NCBI GenBank assembly: GCA_021373135.1
Contig: JAJFTH010000003.1
Span: 1,099,219 to 1,163,218 of the forward strand
DNA length: 64,000 bases
Direction of reading: 5' to 3'
Origin: Bacteroidales bacterium
Lineage (GTDB): Bacteria; Bacteroidota; Bacteroidia; Bacteroidales; UBA1402
Shown: piece by piece, positions 27,238 to 38,169 of the stretch
Layout of the letters: every line of letters starts with the position of its first letter
How positions within the stretch are numbered: the stretch's first letter is position 1
Notes under the pieces: generated by a model
Databases searched by the model: none
Told to the model about the DNA's origin: nothing
What the model saw: only the letters and a program-made list of their open reading frames with translations
Position numbers and translations under genes: made by a program

Positions 27238-28005
27238 ATGAAAAAAAGACCTTTGATTTTGCTATCCAATGATGATGGTTACATGGCTCCCGGAATCTTG
27301 TTTCTGATTGATATTCTGCGTCCCCTTGGAGATTTGGTGGTGGTGGCACCCAATATCGGGCAATCCGGAATGTCTGCGGCTATTACTGTCAAGACACCGT
27401 TGCTGCTGAACTTAGTATCCAAGGAAGAAGGTCTTACAGTTTATAAAAGTACAGGGACACCTGTTGACTGTGTCAAGCTTGCTTTGGATCAGGTTTTTAC
27501 CGAAAGAAAACCGGACGCAGCGTTTTCAGGCATTAATCATGGAACCAATTCTTCTGTGGCCATTCACTATTCCGGGACATTGGGTGCAGTGATGGAAGCG
27601 TGTATGAATGGGATTCCTGCAGTGGGTTTTTCATTGGATGACCATTCATCCAATGCGGATTTTGAACCTGCCCGTGCTTATATGGAAAAAATTGCCAGGG
27701 CAGTCTTGAAAAATGGTTTGCCAGAAGGTCATTGCTTGAATGTGAATATACCCGCAATACCTGAACTGAAAGGTATCCGTTTGTGCCGTCAGGCTCGTGG
27801 CCGTTGGGTTGAGGAATTTGACAAGCGGAAACATCCGCAGGGAGGAAATTATTATTGGCTGACCGGTAATTTCCACAATGATGAACCTGAAGCAGAAGAT
27901 ACCGATATGTTTGCCATGAAAGAAGGTTATATCTCTGTAGTGCCTTCCAATATCGACATGACGGCTTATTCGTTTATGGAAAGGATGAAGGGCTGGAATT
28001 TATAA
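27238..28005 (+). CDS. surE: 5'/3'-nucleotidase SurE
   Basis: A 255-residue metal-dependent phosphatase acting on nucleoside monophosphates. The N-terminal metal site is SNDDGYMAPGI, with VVAPNIGQSGM and the later GINHGTNSSVAIHYSGTLGA all as expected. It is complete at the usual length. The lpxB gene follows 9 bp later, a pairing common in Bacteroidetes, so the two are probably one transcript. Confidence 0.95.
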   Translation: MKKRPLILLSNDDGYMAPGILFLIDILRPLGDLVVVAPNIGQSGMSAAITVKTPLLLNLVSKEEGLTVYKSTGTPVDCVKLALDQVFTERKPDAAFSGINHGTNSSVAIHYSGTLGAVMEACMNGIPAVGFSLDDHSSNADFEPARAYMEKIARAVLKNGLPEGHCLNVNIPAIPELKGIRLCRQARGRWVEEFDKRKHPQGGNYYWLTGNFHNDEPEAEDTDMFAMKEGYISVVPSNIDMTAYSFMERMKGWNL

Positions 28006-28014
28006 AGATATCTT

Positions 28015-29148
28015 ATGAAGTATTTTTTAGTGGCGGGAGAGGCTTCCGGCGATTTACACGCCTCCAATCTGATGCGTGAACTTTTGGTACTGGATCCGAA
28101 AGCCGAATTTCGCTTTCTGGGAGGAGACGAAATGGCGGCTATCGGCGGACAACCTGTGAAGCATTACCGCGATATGGCTTTTATGGGAATAATCGCCGTT
28201 GTACTGCATGCCCGCACCATCTTGAAGAATATGACTTTGTGCAGGGAAGAAATCCGCAGTTGGAAACCGGATGTGCTCATTCTGGTGGATTATGCCGGTT
28301 TTAATCTGAAAATTGCCAGGTATGTCAAGGAAAATATACCCGAATTGCCTGTCTATTTCTATATTTCACCCAAAATCTGGGCATGGAAAGAATATCGCAT
28401 CAAGTCTTTCAAACGTTACATTGACAAGATGTTTGTAATCCTGCCTTTTGAAACGGAATTTTTTGCCAAGCATGATTTCCCGGTTCAATATGTTGGAAAT
28501 CCCAGCGTGGACAGTGTCGCCAGATTCCGGTCGGAAACTTTTGACCGATCGGCCTTCATTGCTCGGTACGGTTTGGATGAAAGACCCGTTTTGGCCGTTT
28601 TGCCCGGTAGTCGGAAAGCTGAAGTGAAGGCCAATCTGCCTTTGATGCTTGAAGTCGCGTCAAAATATCCGAGATTTCAAATGGTCGTAGCCGGATCGCC
28701 GGGTCTGGAAGAAAGCTTTTATACCCCCTTAATACCTGTAGGAACCAAATTAATTTTTGGAGAGACCTATCCTATACTGGAGCTGGCATACACAGCTCTG
28801 GTCACTTCCGGTACAGCAACTTTGGAAACAGGTCTGATTTCTACGCCGCAAGTGGTTTGTTACGCTGTCCATGGTGGCAGTTTACCGAATAAAATTTTCA
28901 AACGATTCATGCATGTACCTTACATATCGCTGGTGAATTTGATTGCAGGCAGATTGGTGGTTCCGGAACTGATGGGTGCCCTTTTTAACAAGATGCAGCT
29001 TACTACTGCTCTTGAGCCTCTGTTGTCAGAAACTCCGGAAAGGAAAGCCATGCTTGAGGGTTATGCGGAAGTTCGGAAAAAGTTGGGTAAACCCGGGGCT
29101 GCTGTTCATACGGCTTCACTGATTTATCAGGCTTTGACTGAAAAATAA
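28015..29148 (+). CDS. lpxB: lipid-A-disaccharide synthase
   Basis: A 377-residue GT19 glycosyltransferase that joins UDP-diacylglucosamine to lipid X in lipid A synthesis at the inner membrane. The opening FLVAGEASGDLHASNLM, the block YISPKIWAWKEYR and the donor-site LPGSRKAEVKANLPLM are diagnostic. It is complete. Transcription probably comes from the promoter before surE. Confidence 0.96.
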   Translation: MKYFLVAGEASGDLHASNLMRELLVLDPKAEFRFLGGDEMAAIGGQPVKHYRDMAFMGIIAVVLHARTILKNMTLCREEIRSWKPDVLILVDYAGFNLKIARYVKENIPELPVYFYISPKIWAWKEYRIKSFKRYIDKMFVILPFETEFFAKHDFPVQYVGNPSVDSVARFRSETFDRSAFIARYGLDERPVLAVLPGSRKAEVKANLPLMLEVASKYPRFQMVVAGSPGLEESFYTPLIPVGTKLIFGETYPILELAYTALVTSGTATLETGLISTPQVVCYAVHGGSLPNKIFKRFMHVPYISLVNLIAGRLVVPELMGALFNKMQLTTALEPLLSETPERKAMLEGYAEVRKKLGKPGAAVHTASLIYQALTEK

Positions 29149-29201
29149 TTTTTGCATGATTTTGCTTTTTAACGAGAATTTTGAGGTGTTAATGAGGATA
29201 T

Positions 29202-29231
29202 TTTGTTTCTTTGACAATCATACTATCTTTG
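29202..29231 (+). promoter_or_regulatory. Bacteroidetes promoter for the GT39 module
   Basis: TTTG (29202-29205), 18 bp, then TATCTTTG (29224-29231) fits the -33/-7 consensus closely. The -7 box ends 19 bp before the ATG at 29251, so the leader is short. Confidence 0.72.
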
Positions 29232-29250
29232 CCCTGCAAACAAAACATTG

Positions 29251-31011
29251 ATGAGAAATTTATTGAAGGATATCCAATCTATTTATTTGCAAAAGCCTGT
29301 TGTTTGCATTCTTCTGGCAAGTATGCTTCTTACTTTACCCTATATAGGCATCGGTGATTTTTATACCAAAGGAGAACCGAGGGAAGCCTCTTTGGCTATT
29401 TCCATGATTCAGGACGGACACTGGGTTTTGCCTGTCGGATATGCAGATGAAATAGGATACAAACCTCCTCTGATGCATTGGATGATTGCGGGCTTTTCCC
29501 TGATTGCGGGAAAAGTCAGTGAAGCGACATCCCGTCTCCCTTCTGCGTTGGGTTTGATTGGCATGACTGTTTTTACATTGATTTTTTTAATTCGCCGAAA
29601 ATCAAAAGTGGAGGCTGTACTTACAGCCTTGATTTTGCTGACTGGCTTTGAGATGCATCGGAATGGTTTGGAATGTAGGGTAGACATGACGCTTGCTTTC
29701 TTTATGTCCATGGCTTTGATAGAAATGTTCAAGTGGGAGGAGAAGGGACTGAAGGGCTTTCCGATACTGCTTTTGATCTTTCTTGGTTGTGCCAGTCTGG
29801 TGAAGGGACCTGTTGGAATTGTTTTGCCCTGTATTGTTTTTGGTGTTTATTTGCTCATCATTAAATATCCCTTTTGGAAGGTTCTTTGGAAAAATTTGAT
29901 GGTGGTTTTGCCTGCTTTTGTGATCCTTTTTGGTTGGTACGCAATGGCTTACAAGCAGGATGGAAACCATTTTCTGACTATTGTTTACGCTGAAAATATC
30001 GGACGTTTTTTGGGAATGAACAGTGATGTTCTGGGTATCAATTATGATTTGGGACATGAAGGCCCCTTCTGGTATTATATTCCGGCTATTCTGGCCGGAT
30101 TTCTGCCTTGGTCTTTGGCTTTGGTCTTTGCCGCCTGCACTTTTAGTTACAAAAAATGGTGGGGAAAAGTGAAAAGCTCCGGCTCAATCTGTTTCCAGCG
30201 TTTTGCATCCATGGATAAGATTACCTTATACAGTATCTTGGTGGTGGTTATTTTTATCGTTTTTTATGCCATTCCATCCTCGAAACGTAGTGTTTATATC
30301 ATGCCCGTTTATCCTTTTGCCTCCTATTTACTGGCAAAGGTCTTCCTTTGGGCAGAAAAAAATAAGCCTTCCATTTTTAAGGTTTTAGGCTCCATCGTAT
30401 TGACCATGGTAGCCATGCTGCTGTCGTTAACTGCAATTTTCCATTTCTTCAATCTGTCAGATTTTGCCACACCGTTCATGACGGATAATAAAACGCTCTA
30501 TGATGTTGGCTTGTTTGCCCAATATTTTATGCATCCGGGCTGGTCCGGCATTTTATTATGGTTGTTTTTATTAGTCGTTCTAGTCTTGTTTACGGGTTGG
30601 ATGCGCTCGAAAAATGTCAGGACGCTTATCTTTGGCATATTTACGCTTTTTATCAGTACGCAGATTTTTTTGGAAGGCTCCGCCTACCCTGTCTTTAAAA
30701 ACGGTTATACCCTTCGGAAGGTGGCTGATGAGTTTTCTTCGTCTTATGATCTCAAGGGCAATAGTTATGTCATGAATGATTTACGATATTATAGAAATAT
30801 TTATGGTTTGAATTTTTATCTGAATAATGAATTCAGGAATTTCGAGAAGGAATTGCCCTCAGATGGATATCTGATCATCGGAAAAAAGAGTTTTTCCAGT
30901 GTACGTAGGAAATATCTGGGTAAATATGGTTTTGTTGTATTGAGACAAACCAGGAAACCTAATAATGAATTGAATGATGGTATCCTTCTTTGCAAGATTA
31001 TTAAAATCTAG
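29251..31011 (+). CDS. GT39/ArnT-like glycosyltransferase
   Basis: A 586-residue GT-C membrane glycosyltransferase with about a dozen transmembrane helices and a periplasmic C-terminal domain. The first periplasmic loop has the acidic/basic pattern of the family (YTKGEPREASLAISMIQ). The second has GYKPPLMHWMIAG and a later SRLPSALG. It should move a sugar from a polyprenyl phosphate carrier to lipid A, a protein or another envelope acceptor. The ATG at 29251 is preferred to the TTG directly before it. The 3' end overlaps the GtrA gene by 38 bp. Confidence 0.88.
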   Translation: MRNLLKDIQSIYLQKPVVCILLASMLLTLPYIGIGDFYTKGEPREASLAISMIQDGHWVLPVGYADEIGYKPPLMHWMIAGFSLIAGKVSEATSRLPSALGLIGMTVFTLIFLIRRKSKVEAVLTALILLTGFEMHRNGLECRVDMTLAFFMSMALIEMFKWEEKGLKGFPILLLIFLGCASLVKGPVGIVLPCIVFGVYLLIIKYPFWKVLWKNLMVVLPAFVILFGWYAMAYKQDGNHFLTIVYAENIGRFLGMNSDVLGINYDLGHEGPFWYYIPAILAGFLPWSLALVFAACTFSYKKWWGKVKSSGSICFQRFASMDKITLYSILVVVIFIVFYAIPSSKRSVYIMPVYPFASYLLAKVFLWAEKNKPSIFKVLGSIVLTMVAMLLSLTAIFHFFNLSDFATPFMTDNKTLYDVGLFAQYFMHPGWSGILLWLFLLVVLVLFTGWMRSKNVRTLIFGIFTLFISTQIFLEGSAYPVFKNGYTLRKVADEFSSSYDLKGNSYVMNDLRYYRNIYGLNFYLNNEFRNFEKELPSDGYLIIGKKSFSSVRRKYLGKYGFVVLRQTRKPNNELNDGILLCKIIKI

Positions 31012-31387
31012 CTTCCTGAAATATGGAATAGTAGGTGTCTTTGGCCTGGTTGTCGATATGGGCATTTTCTATCTGCTACATAAAATGTTGGGCGTGAATT
31101 ACGTTGTTTCCAATATTATCAGTTCATCATTGGCGGTGGTTCACAATTTTATCATGAACAGTTTCATAACCTTTAAGGTGAAAGACAGGCTTTTGAGACG
31201 TTTTGCCTCTTTCTATCTGATAGCCTTGGTTGGAATGGCCGTGAGTTCCGGTATGCTGGCATTGATGATAGACGGTCTCAGCATGGACAGTATGGTGGCC
31301 AAGATGATATCTGTTCTGGTTGTTGCCGTGACACAGTATTTTTTAAATAAGAAGCTGACCTTTCGTAAGAAAAGAATTCCTCAATAA
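30974..31387 (+). CDS. GtrA family membrane protein
   Basis: A 137-residue protein with four transmembrane helices and the GtrA pattern FLKYGIVGVFGLVVDMGIFYLL at the N-terminus. GtrA proteins are thought to flip polyprenyl-phosphate-linked sugars across the inner membrane. It overlaps the GT39 gene by 38 bp and is followed 9 bp later by a GT2 gene, so it fills the flipping step between them. The C-terminus ends in a basic KKLTFRKKR, as usual. Confidence 0.88.
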   Translation: MMVSFFARLLKSSFLKYGIVGVFGLVVDMGIFYLLHKMLGVNYVVSNIISSSLAVVHNFIMNSFITFKVKDRLLRRFASFYLIALVGMAVSSGMLALMIDGLSMDSMVAKMISVLVVAVTQYFLNKKLTFRKKRIPQ

Positions 31388-31396
31388 CTTTAGGAT

Positions 31397-32338
31397 ATGC
31401 AAACACTTAGTCTGATTGTTCCTTGTTTCAATGAAGTTGATGTCATAGAGACTTCTTATGTCCGTTTTAAGAAGGTGATGGATGGATTGACCGATGTCAC
31501 ACCTGAACTCATCTTCATCAACGATGGAAGTACGGACAAAACGGGTGAATTGCTTTCTGCCATCGCGAAAAATGATTATCGGGTCACTGTTTTGCATTTT
31601 TCCAGAAATTTTGGACATCAACCTGCTGTAACGGCAGGGATCCATCACTGTACCGGTGATCTGGCTGTCATTATGGATGCTGACCTGCAGGATCCTCCCG
31701 AATTGATTCCTGATTTGTTGGAAACACAAAGAAAGGAAAATGCCAACGTTGTGTACTGTGTCCGAAAAAAACGGGATGGCGAAAGCCTTTTGAAACGATT
31801 GACTTCCAAATTGTTTTACCGGTCGTTAAACAGCCTTTCTGAAGTTCAATTTCCTTTGGATACCGGAGATTTTCGTCTCATTGACCGGAAAGTGATGAAT
31901 GAATTCGATCGTTTCCGTGAAAAAGGGAAATACATTCGCGGTATTATCAGCTGGGTTGGTTTTAAGCAAGTTCCTTTTTATTACCATCGGGACGCTCGTT
32001 TTGCCGGTGAAACCAAATATCCTTTCCGAAAAATGATTCATTTTGCCGGGACTGCCATGCTCTACTTCTCAAAAAAGCCTCTGAAAATAGCCATCGGACT
32101 GGGATTTTTCGCCGTAATGATCGGTCTTGTCTATGGTATCTGGATACTGATGGGCAAAATATTGGGTTTCTCAAATGCGGCCACAGGCTGGAGCTCGATC
32201 ATCCTTTTGATCATTTTCTTCGGTGGTGTACAATTGCTCACAGTTGGAGTTTTGGGTCAGTATATCGGTATCATTTTTGATGAGGTGAAGGACAGGCCGG
32301 AATATATTATTGATAAGGAGGAAAAGTACGGAGAGTAA
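31397..32338 (+). CDS. polyprenyl-phosphate glycosyltransferase (GT2, ArnC/GtrB-like)
   Basis: A 313-residue GT2 enzyme. The nucleotide-sugar site shows INDGSTDKT and the metal-binding MDADLQDPPEL. Two C-terminal transmembrane helices (about residues 230-290) match GtrB and ArnC, which attach a sugar to undecaprenyl or a related phosphate on the cytoplasmic face. Together with GtrA and GT39 it forms a full make-flip-transfer set. The sugar cannot be read from sequence. The stop codon is only 2 bp from the convergent GNAT stop. Confidence 0.9.
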   Translation: MQTLSLIVPCFNEVDVIETSYVRFKKVMDGLTDVTPELIFINDGSTDKTGELLSAIAKNDYRVTVLHFSRNFGHQPAVTAGIHHCTGDLAVIMDADLQDPPELIPDLLETQRKENANVVYCVRKKRDGESLLKRLTSKLFYRSLNSLSEVQFPLDTGDFRLIDRKVMNEFDRFREKGKYIRGIISWVGFKQVPFYYHRDARFAGETKYPFRKMIHFAGTAMLYFSKKPLKIAIGLGFFAVMIGLVYGIWILMGKILGFSNAATGWSSIILLIIFFGGVQLLTVGVLGQYIGIIFDEVKDRPEYIIDKEEKYGE

Positions 32339-32340
32339 AT

Positions 32341-32811
32341 CTACAGGATTTTCTCCCAGTAGTGCATTTTTGGTTCACATTCTCCAAAGCCAAGTTTATG
32401 ATACAGCTCTTTGGCTGAAGTGTTGTCTGACCGTACCTCGAGCGATATTTTGCAATAATTCCGTTCTTTAGCGATAGAAACCAGTTTTTCCATGAGTTTT
32501 CTACCCAACTCTTTTCCACGGAATTTCTGATGGATGCATAGGTCGTGGATGTAGAGAAAAGGTTTAATTTTAAAAGTGGAGAAATTCACGAAACAGGTAC
32601 TGAAACCGACAAATTTTCCGTCACACAGAATGAAAAGCACAAATGCAGTCGGATGTTTTGACAAACGCTCCACCAAAAGTTGCTGTAGGTTCTTGTCGTG
32701 TAGCGGAAAATCACCCATGGGATCGCTCATGTAATGATTAAGCAGACCGGTGTAGGCTTCAACATGCTGCGGATTTTGGAAATCGCAAAATTCAAAAGAA
32801 ATATCACTCAT
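32341..32811 (-). CDS. GNAT family N-acetyltransferase
   Basis: A 156-residue acetyltransferase with the GNAT acetyl-CoA site DLCIHQKFRGKELGRKLM and the C-terminal block AKELYHKLGF. The ATG at 32811 gives the normal size; the frame is open further upstream only because it crosses the mscS gene in another frame. It overlaps the mscS-like gene by 8 bp, so translation is likely coupled. The substrate is unknown. Confidence 0.88.
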   Translation of the reverse strand: MSDISFEFCDFQNPQHVEAYTGLLNHYMSDPMGDFPLHDKNLQQLLVERLSKHPTAFVLFILCDGKFVGFSTCFVNFSTFKIKPFLYIHDLCIHQKFRGKELGRKLMEKLVSIAKERNYCKISLEVRSDNTSAKELYHKLGFGECEPKMHYWEKIL

Positions 32812-33754
32812 GTTTTTGTTGTGAAATATAGATGGAAGATTCACTGTTATCCGTCTGATTTTCAGTGTTATTTGTGATGTGGTGTACGACTGTTTGTGGA
32901 TACGGAATCTCAATGCCTTCTTTCTCAAAGGTTTCCTTGATGCGTTTACGCAACTCACCGGCAACACTCCATTGCTCCTGAGGCTTTGTCACACCGACAA
33001 TCTTGATGCTGACTGAGGACTCGTCCAGGGAATCAACCCTCAGAAATTTGGGGGCTTCACTGATGGATTCTTTCCATGCAGGATCATTGGCCATTTCCCG
33101 GCCTATTCTATTGACAACCTCAATGACATGATTCAAATCGGCTTCATAGGCAATACCTACATTCAGGTTAATTCTTGAATAGAGTCTGGTAAGGTTTGAA
33201 ACGATTTTGATTTCTCCGTGCGGTATGTAGTGGACGGTCCCGTTGATATCTCTGAGGGTGGTTACGCGCAGGCTGATCTCTTCAACAGTTCCGCTGATGG
33301 TGCCGATTTCGATAACATCTCCGATACGGTATTGGTTTTCAAAGATGATGAAAATTCCGGTGATGATGTCCTTGACCAGATATTGTGCACCAAAACCGAT
33401 GGCTACACCGGCAATACCGGCTGTGGCCAGAATTGCCGTGATTTTTACGCCGAATTCTTCTATGATCATCATGCCGGCTACGATCACAATGATGGTATTG
33501 ATGGTATAGGAAAAAATATGAACCAGGGTTTGCATCCGCTTCAGTTCTGCATCTTCCGTAATCAGTCTGTCTGAAGCCACTGCCGCTTTTACAACCCTTT
33601 GTATGAATCGTTTGGCTATCACCTTTAATATATAGGCTGCAAGGACAATGAAAATAATTTTTATCCCGCTGGTTAAGACCCAATCAATCAATTCGCTCAG
33701 AAAAGAAGTGAACTGATCTTGTATTTGTTGATGTTTAGAAAGAAGGTCTATCAT
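32804..33754 (-). CDS. small-conductance mechanosensitive channel, MscS family
   Basis: A 316-residue channel that releases solutes on osmotic downshock. There are three transmembrane segments. The pore helix has the Gly/Ala pattern TAGIAGVAIGFGAQ, followed by the beta domain signature GDVIEIGTISGTVEEISLR and a cytoplasmic vestibule domain. The ATG at 33754 is the natural start. It is followed with an 8-bp overlap by the GNAT gene. Confidence 0.93.
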   Translation of the reverse strand: MIDLLSKHQQIQDQFTSFLSELIDWVLTSGIKIIFIVLAAYILKVIAKRFIQRVVKAAVASDRLITEDAELKRMQTLVHIFSYTINTIIVIVAGMMIIEEFGVKITAILATAGIAGVAIGFGAQYLVKDIITGIFIIFENQYRIGDVIEIGTISGTVEEISLRVTTLRDINGTVHYIPHGEIKIVSNLTRLYSRINLNVGIAYEADLNHVIEVVNRIGREMANDPAWKESISEAPKFLRVDSLDESSVSIKIVGVTKPQEQWSVAGELRKRIKETFEKEGIEIPYPQTVVHHITNNTENQTDNSESSIYISQQKHE

Positions 33755-34208
33755 GATGGTTTGTTTTTTTATGATTTGTCCGGCAAAATTACAATAATTT
33801 TGAATGCTGTTCGCTTTTAATTGCTGTTCCACAAAAAAATAACCCACAATTTACTTCTGAAAAGTAGAATTCGCGTTAATCAGTTTCATTTTCACACCGA
33901 ACAGAGTCTCAAAATAGATTAATTTTTTTGTCACAAAAATCCTTTCTGCTCAGACTAAGTATAAAACGCTTTCAATCAGTTGAGTTCCTAAATGTCGGAA
34001 ATCACACCGGATGTTATTGGTGTATCATTCTCATTGAGGTGGAAAAACACTGGCATAAAGAAATGAAATGGCGACAAAGGTTATATAAAATTAATCATAA
34101 ATAATTTATTAACAATTAATAGGCCTTAAGAATTGTATTAAATTATGCTTTTACAGCCAATAATATCTTAATTTATTAAACAATTGTTAAACTCATAGAG
34201 CTATAAAA
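33755..34208. other. intergenic region between divergent mscS and TonB receptor genes
   Basis: About 450 bp with no gene. On the minus strand, TAATTTTG (33784-33791) is a possible -7 box for mscS. The right half is very A/T rich, and a perfect 10-bp palindrome AACAATTGTT sits at 34179-34188, 20 bp before the receptor ATG; it could bind a regulator, but this is speculative. Nothing else was recognised. Confidence 0.4.
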
Positions 34209-36635
34209 ATGAGAAAAATTATCCTATTATTTATTTTATCTCTTTTCTTTTCTAATCTGAAAGCTGAAATGGTCGTTCAAAAATATCTGATTACTGGACA
34301 AGCTGTTGAAATAAAAGATGGAAAAGGAATTCCATATGCAACAGCCATCGTACAAGATCAGAAATCAAAAGTCATCAAGAAAATGAGTAGTGATGCTTCA
34401 GGAAAGTTTACGATTTCTGTCGATAACGTAGGAAAATATACGCTTCTTTTAACAGCTTTCGGTTATACCGAATCGAAATTATCCTTTACCGTTACTGAGC
34501 CGAATACAAATCTCGGAGCCATTCGGCTGGAAAAAGGCATTGCTATCAAGGAGGTTTCAGTCGTCGGTCAAAAACCTTTGGTCAAAATAGATCCGGATAA
34601 AATAACCTACAGCATCGAGTCCGACCCTGACGCTAAAACCAGCAACGGTTTGGAGATGCTGCGTAAGGTGCCCTTGCTGAGTGTCGATGGCGATGATAAT
34701 GTCACCCTCAACGGACAATCCAATTATAAGGTATTGGTCAATGGCAAGAGTTCATCCATGATGTCAAACCACTTCAAGGACGTCATCAAAAGTATGCCTG
34801 CCAATACCATCAAAGATATTGAGGTCATCACCAATCCGTCCTCCAAATATGAGGCTGAAGGCGTCGGAGGTATCATCAATATTATTACCCTGAAAAATAC
34901 AAACAACGGCTATAATGGAAGCGTCATCGGTGGCTTTAATTCTCGTGGTGAAATGAAGGGAAGTCTGTCTTTTGCGACAAAAATCAATAAATTCGGATTT
35001 TCAGCCCATTATTTTGGCAGCCAACTTAAAAGACCGACATCCGGAGGATTCAGCACCAATGAAAATTCAAATAGTACGGTTTATCGTAGCAGCCGCAGTG
35101 ATTATATCAACACCTACCATGGATATGCAAATGGCTATGAGAGTGAAGTCAGCTATGACATCGACACTTTCAACCTAATCAGCATGTCCTTTTGGGGATA
35201 TTCGCAGAATTATCAGAGTGATGTTTTGAGTACATCTGTCATCAAGGACAACAATGGCAATCTTTCCAGAAGATTTGTAAATCATTATTTTGGAGAGAAT
35301 GCTTACGGTTCTTTATCCGGTAATATCGATTATCAAAAGACTTTCAAAAAACCAGACAAAACTTTTACCATCTCTTATAAACTGGAATCAAACCCCAACA
35401 CTTCGGATAACGATAACAGGATAGATGGATGTTTCAATTATTCCGAGTATCGCCAAAGATCCAATTCTAAGAGCAATACTCAGGAACATACCATTCAGGT
35501 TGATTATTACGATCCATTAGCAAAAATGCATCAACTGGAATTGGGAGTTAAGGCTATTTTTCGGGATAACTTCAGCAATTCCGATCAATACCGGAATGAT
35601 ACCCTAAGAACCGACTTCAGCAATGATCTGGACTATAATCAATACATCATTGGTGCTTATGCGGGTTATGTCTTTAAATTAAAGAAATTGACGGCCAAGT
35701 CCGGCTTGCGTCTTGAAGCAACCTGGAATGATTGTGTTTCAACGTCGGATAGTGTCGTGCGTTTTTCTAACCGATTGTTCAATATCGTACCATACATCAA
35801 TTTTGCCTATCAGCTTAAACAAGGGCAGATTTTGAAATTATCCTATACACAACGTTTATATAGACCCGGAATATGGTATTTGAATCCATACGTGGACAAC
35901 TCCAATCCTTTAAGCATCAAATTTGGTAATCCGGACTTGGTTTCGGAAATTGCGCATTCTTTTGAAGCAGGATACAGTCTGTTCAACCAAAAGATCAGTC
36001 TGAGTGCCTCTTTAGGTGCATCTATCAACAACAATTCCATTGAGCTTGTTTCGACCATGGATGAGCGGGGCGTTACCTCTTCGACTTATAAAAATATAGG
36101 AATGAATCAGTCTTACTACTGGAATAATTACTTTTCTTATCGTTTGGGCGTCAAGTTCAGTGTCAGTGCAAACACAAACGTAAGTTACACAAGAATGGCT
36201 GCCAATAATGGTTTTAACATGTCCAATGACGGATTTGGATTCAGAGGTTCGCTGAACCTTCGCAAATCGCTTTGGAAAGACGCAGCAATCAGTGGAAATA
36301 CCGGATATTCTTCTCCCTACATCGGTTTGCAGGGAAAATTCTCGGGATATACCTATACCAGTTTTGGTCTTTCACAAAAATTGCTTAAACAGAAACTTTC
36401 GTTGAACCTATCCATTTCAGAACCATTTCGCGAAAAAAGGACTTATTCCTCAAATACCAAAGGACAAGGGTATGTATTTTATTCTGAAGGATATAACTCT
36501 GTTCGTAACCTGCGATTCAGTGTAAGTTATAATTTCGGAAAATTGAAATCCGCTGTAAAAAAAGCCAAGCGCAGTATTTCCAATGAAGACCTCAAGAGCG
36601 GAGGTGGCAACTCCGGTAGTGGCGGTGAACAATAA
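34209..36635 (+). CDS. TonB-dependent outer-membrane receptor (OMP_b-brl_3 type)
   Basis: An 808-residue outer-membrane protein. It has a signal peptide (about residues 1-19), a carboxypeptidase-regulatory-like domain (about 27-110), a plug domain with GLEMLRKVPLLSVDGDD and VLVNGKSSSMM (about 145-235), and a long C-terminal beta-barrel. The family imports substrates or assembles surface proteins; the ligand is unknown. It ends in a Gly/Ser-rich tail. There is no SusD partner gene, so it is not a classic polysaccharide utilisation locus. A related receptor lies at 49260-51647. Confidence 0.85.
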   Translation: MRKIILLFILSLFFSNLKAEMVVQKYLITGQAVEIKDGKGIPYATAIVQDQKSKVIKKMSSDASGKFTISVDNVGKYTLLLTAFGYTESKLSFTVTEPNTNLGAIRLEKGIAIKEVSVVGQKPLVKIDPDKITYSIESDPDAKTSNGLEMLRKVPLLSVDGDDNVTLNGQSNYKVLVNGKSSSMMSNHFKDVIKSMPANTIKDIEVITNPSSKYEAEGVGGIINIITLKNTNNGYNGSVIGGFNSRGEMKGSLSFATKINKFGFSAHYFGSQLKRPTSGGFSTNENSNSTVYRSSRSDYINTYHGYANGYESEVSYDIDTFNLISMSFWGYSQNYQSDVLSTSVIKDNNGNLSRRFVNHYFGENAYGSLSGNIDYQKTFKKPDKTFTISYKLESNPNTSDNDNRIDGCFNYSEYRQRSNSKSNTQEHTIQVDYYDPLAKMHQLELGVKAIFRDNFSNSDQYRNDTLRTDFSNDLDYNQYIIGAYAGYVFKLKKLTAKSGLRLEATWNDCVSTSDSVVRFSNRLFNIVPYINFAYQLKQGQILKLSYTQRLYRPGIWYLNPYVDNSNPLSIKFGNPDLVSEIAHSFEAGYSLFNQKISLSASLGASINNNSIELVSTMDERGVTSSTYKNIGMNQSYYWNNYFSYRLGVKFSVSANTNVSYTRMAANNGFNMSNDGFGFRGSLNLRKSLWKDAAISGNTGYSSPYIGLQGKFSGYTYTSFGLSQKLLKQKLSLNLSISEPFREKRTYSSNTKGQGYVFYSEGYNSVRNLRFSVSYNFGKLKSAVKKAKRSISNEDLKSGGGNSGSGGEQ

Positions 36636-36657
36636 CCTTCTTTCGAACTCACGCTCA

Positions 36658-37965
<1,308 letters not shown>

Positions 37966-37989
37966 TTATATATTACTTTTTTTCTGATA

Positions 37990-37997
37990 CAAAAATA
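37990..37997 (-). promoter_or_regulatory. -7 box upstream of metY
   Basis: TATTTTTG on the minus strand, 27 bp before the metY ATG, matches TAnnTTTG. No -33 partner or riboswitch fold was recognised. Confidence 0.45.
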
Positions 37998-38169
37998 TAG
38001 GAGATACGGGGTGTTTGAAATCCTATGGATGTGGCATTTCGCATACCATGAATATGGTATATGCGGGAGTTACTGTTTTGAAAATTATAGCTGCCGTTTT
38101 CTCGGCTCAAATGGAAAAATTGTGGAGAAGTAGCAAAAATATGACATTTGTAATCTGCCGGAAATCTAT

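Noticed and set aside
34209..36635. A polysaccharide utilisation locus around the TonB receptor
   Set aside because: There is no SusD homologue, surface glycan-binding protein or glycoside hydrolase next to it; the receptor is of the OMP_b-brl_3 type rather than SusC.
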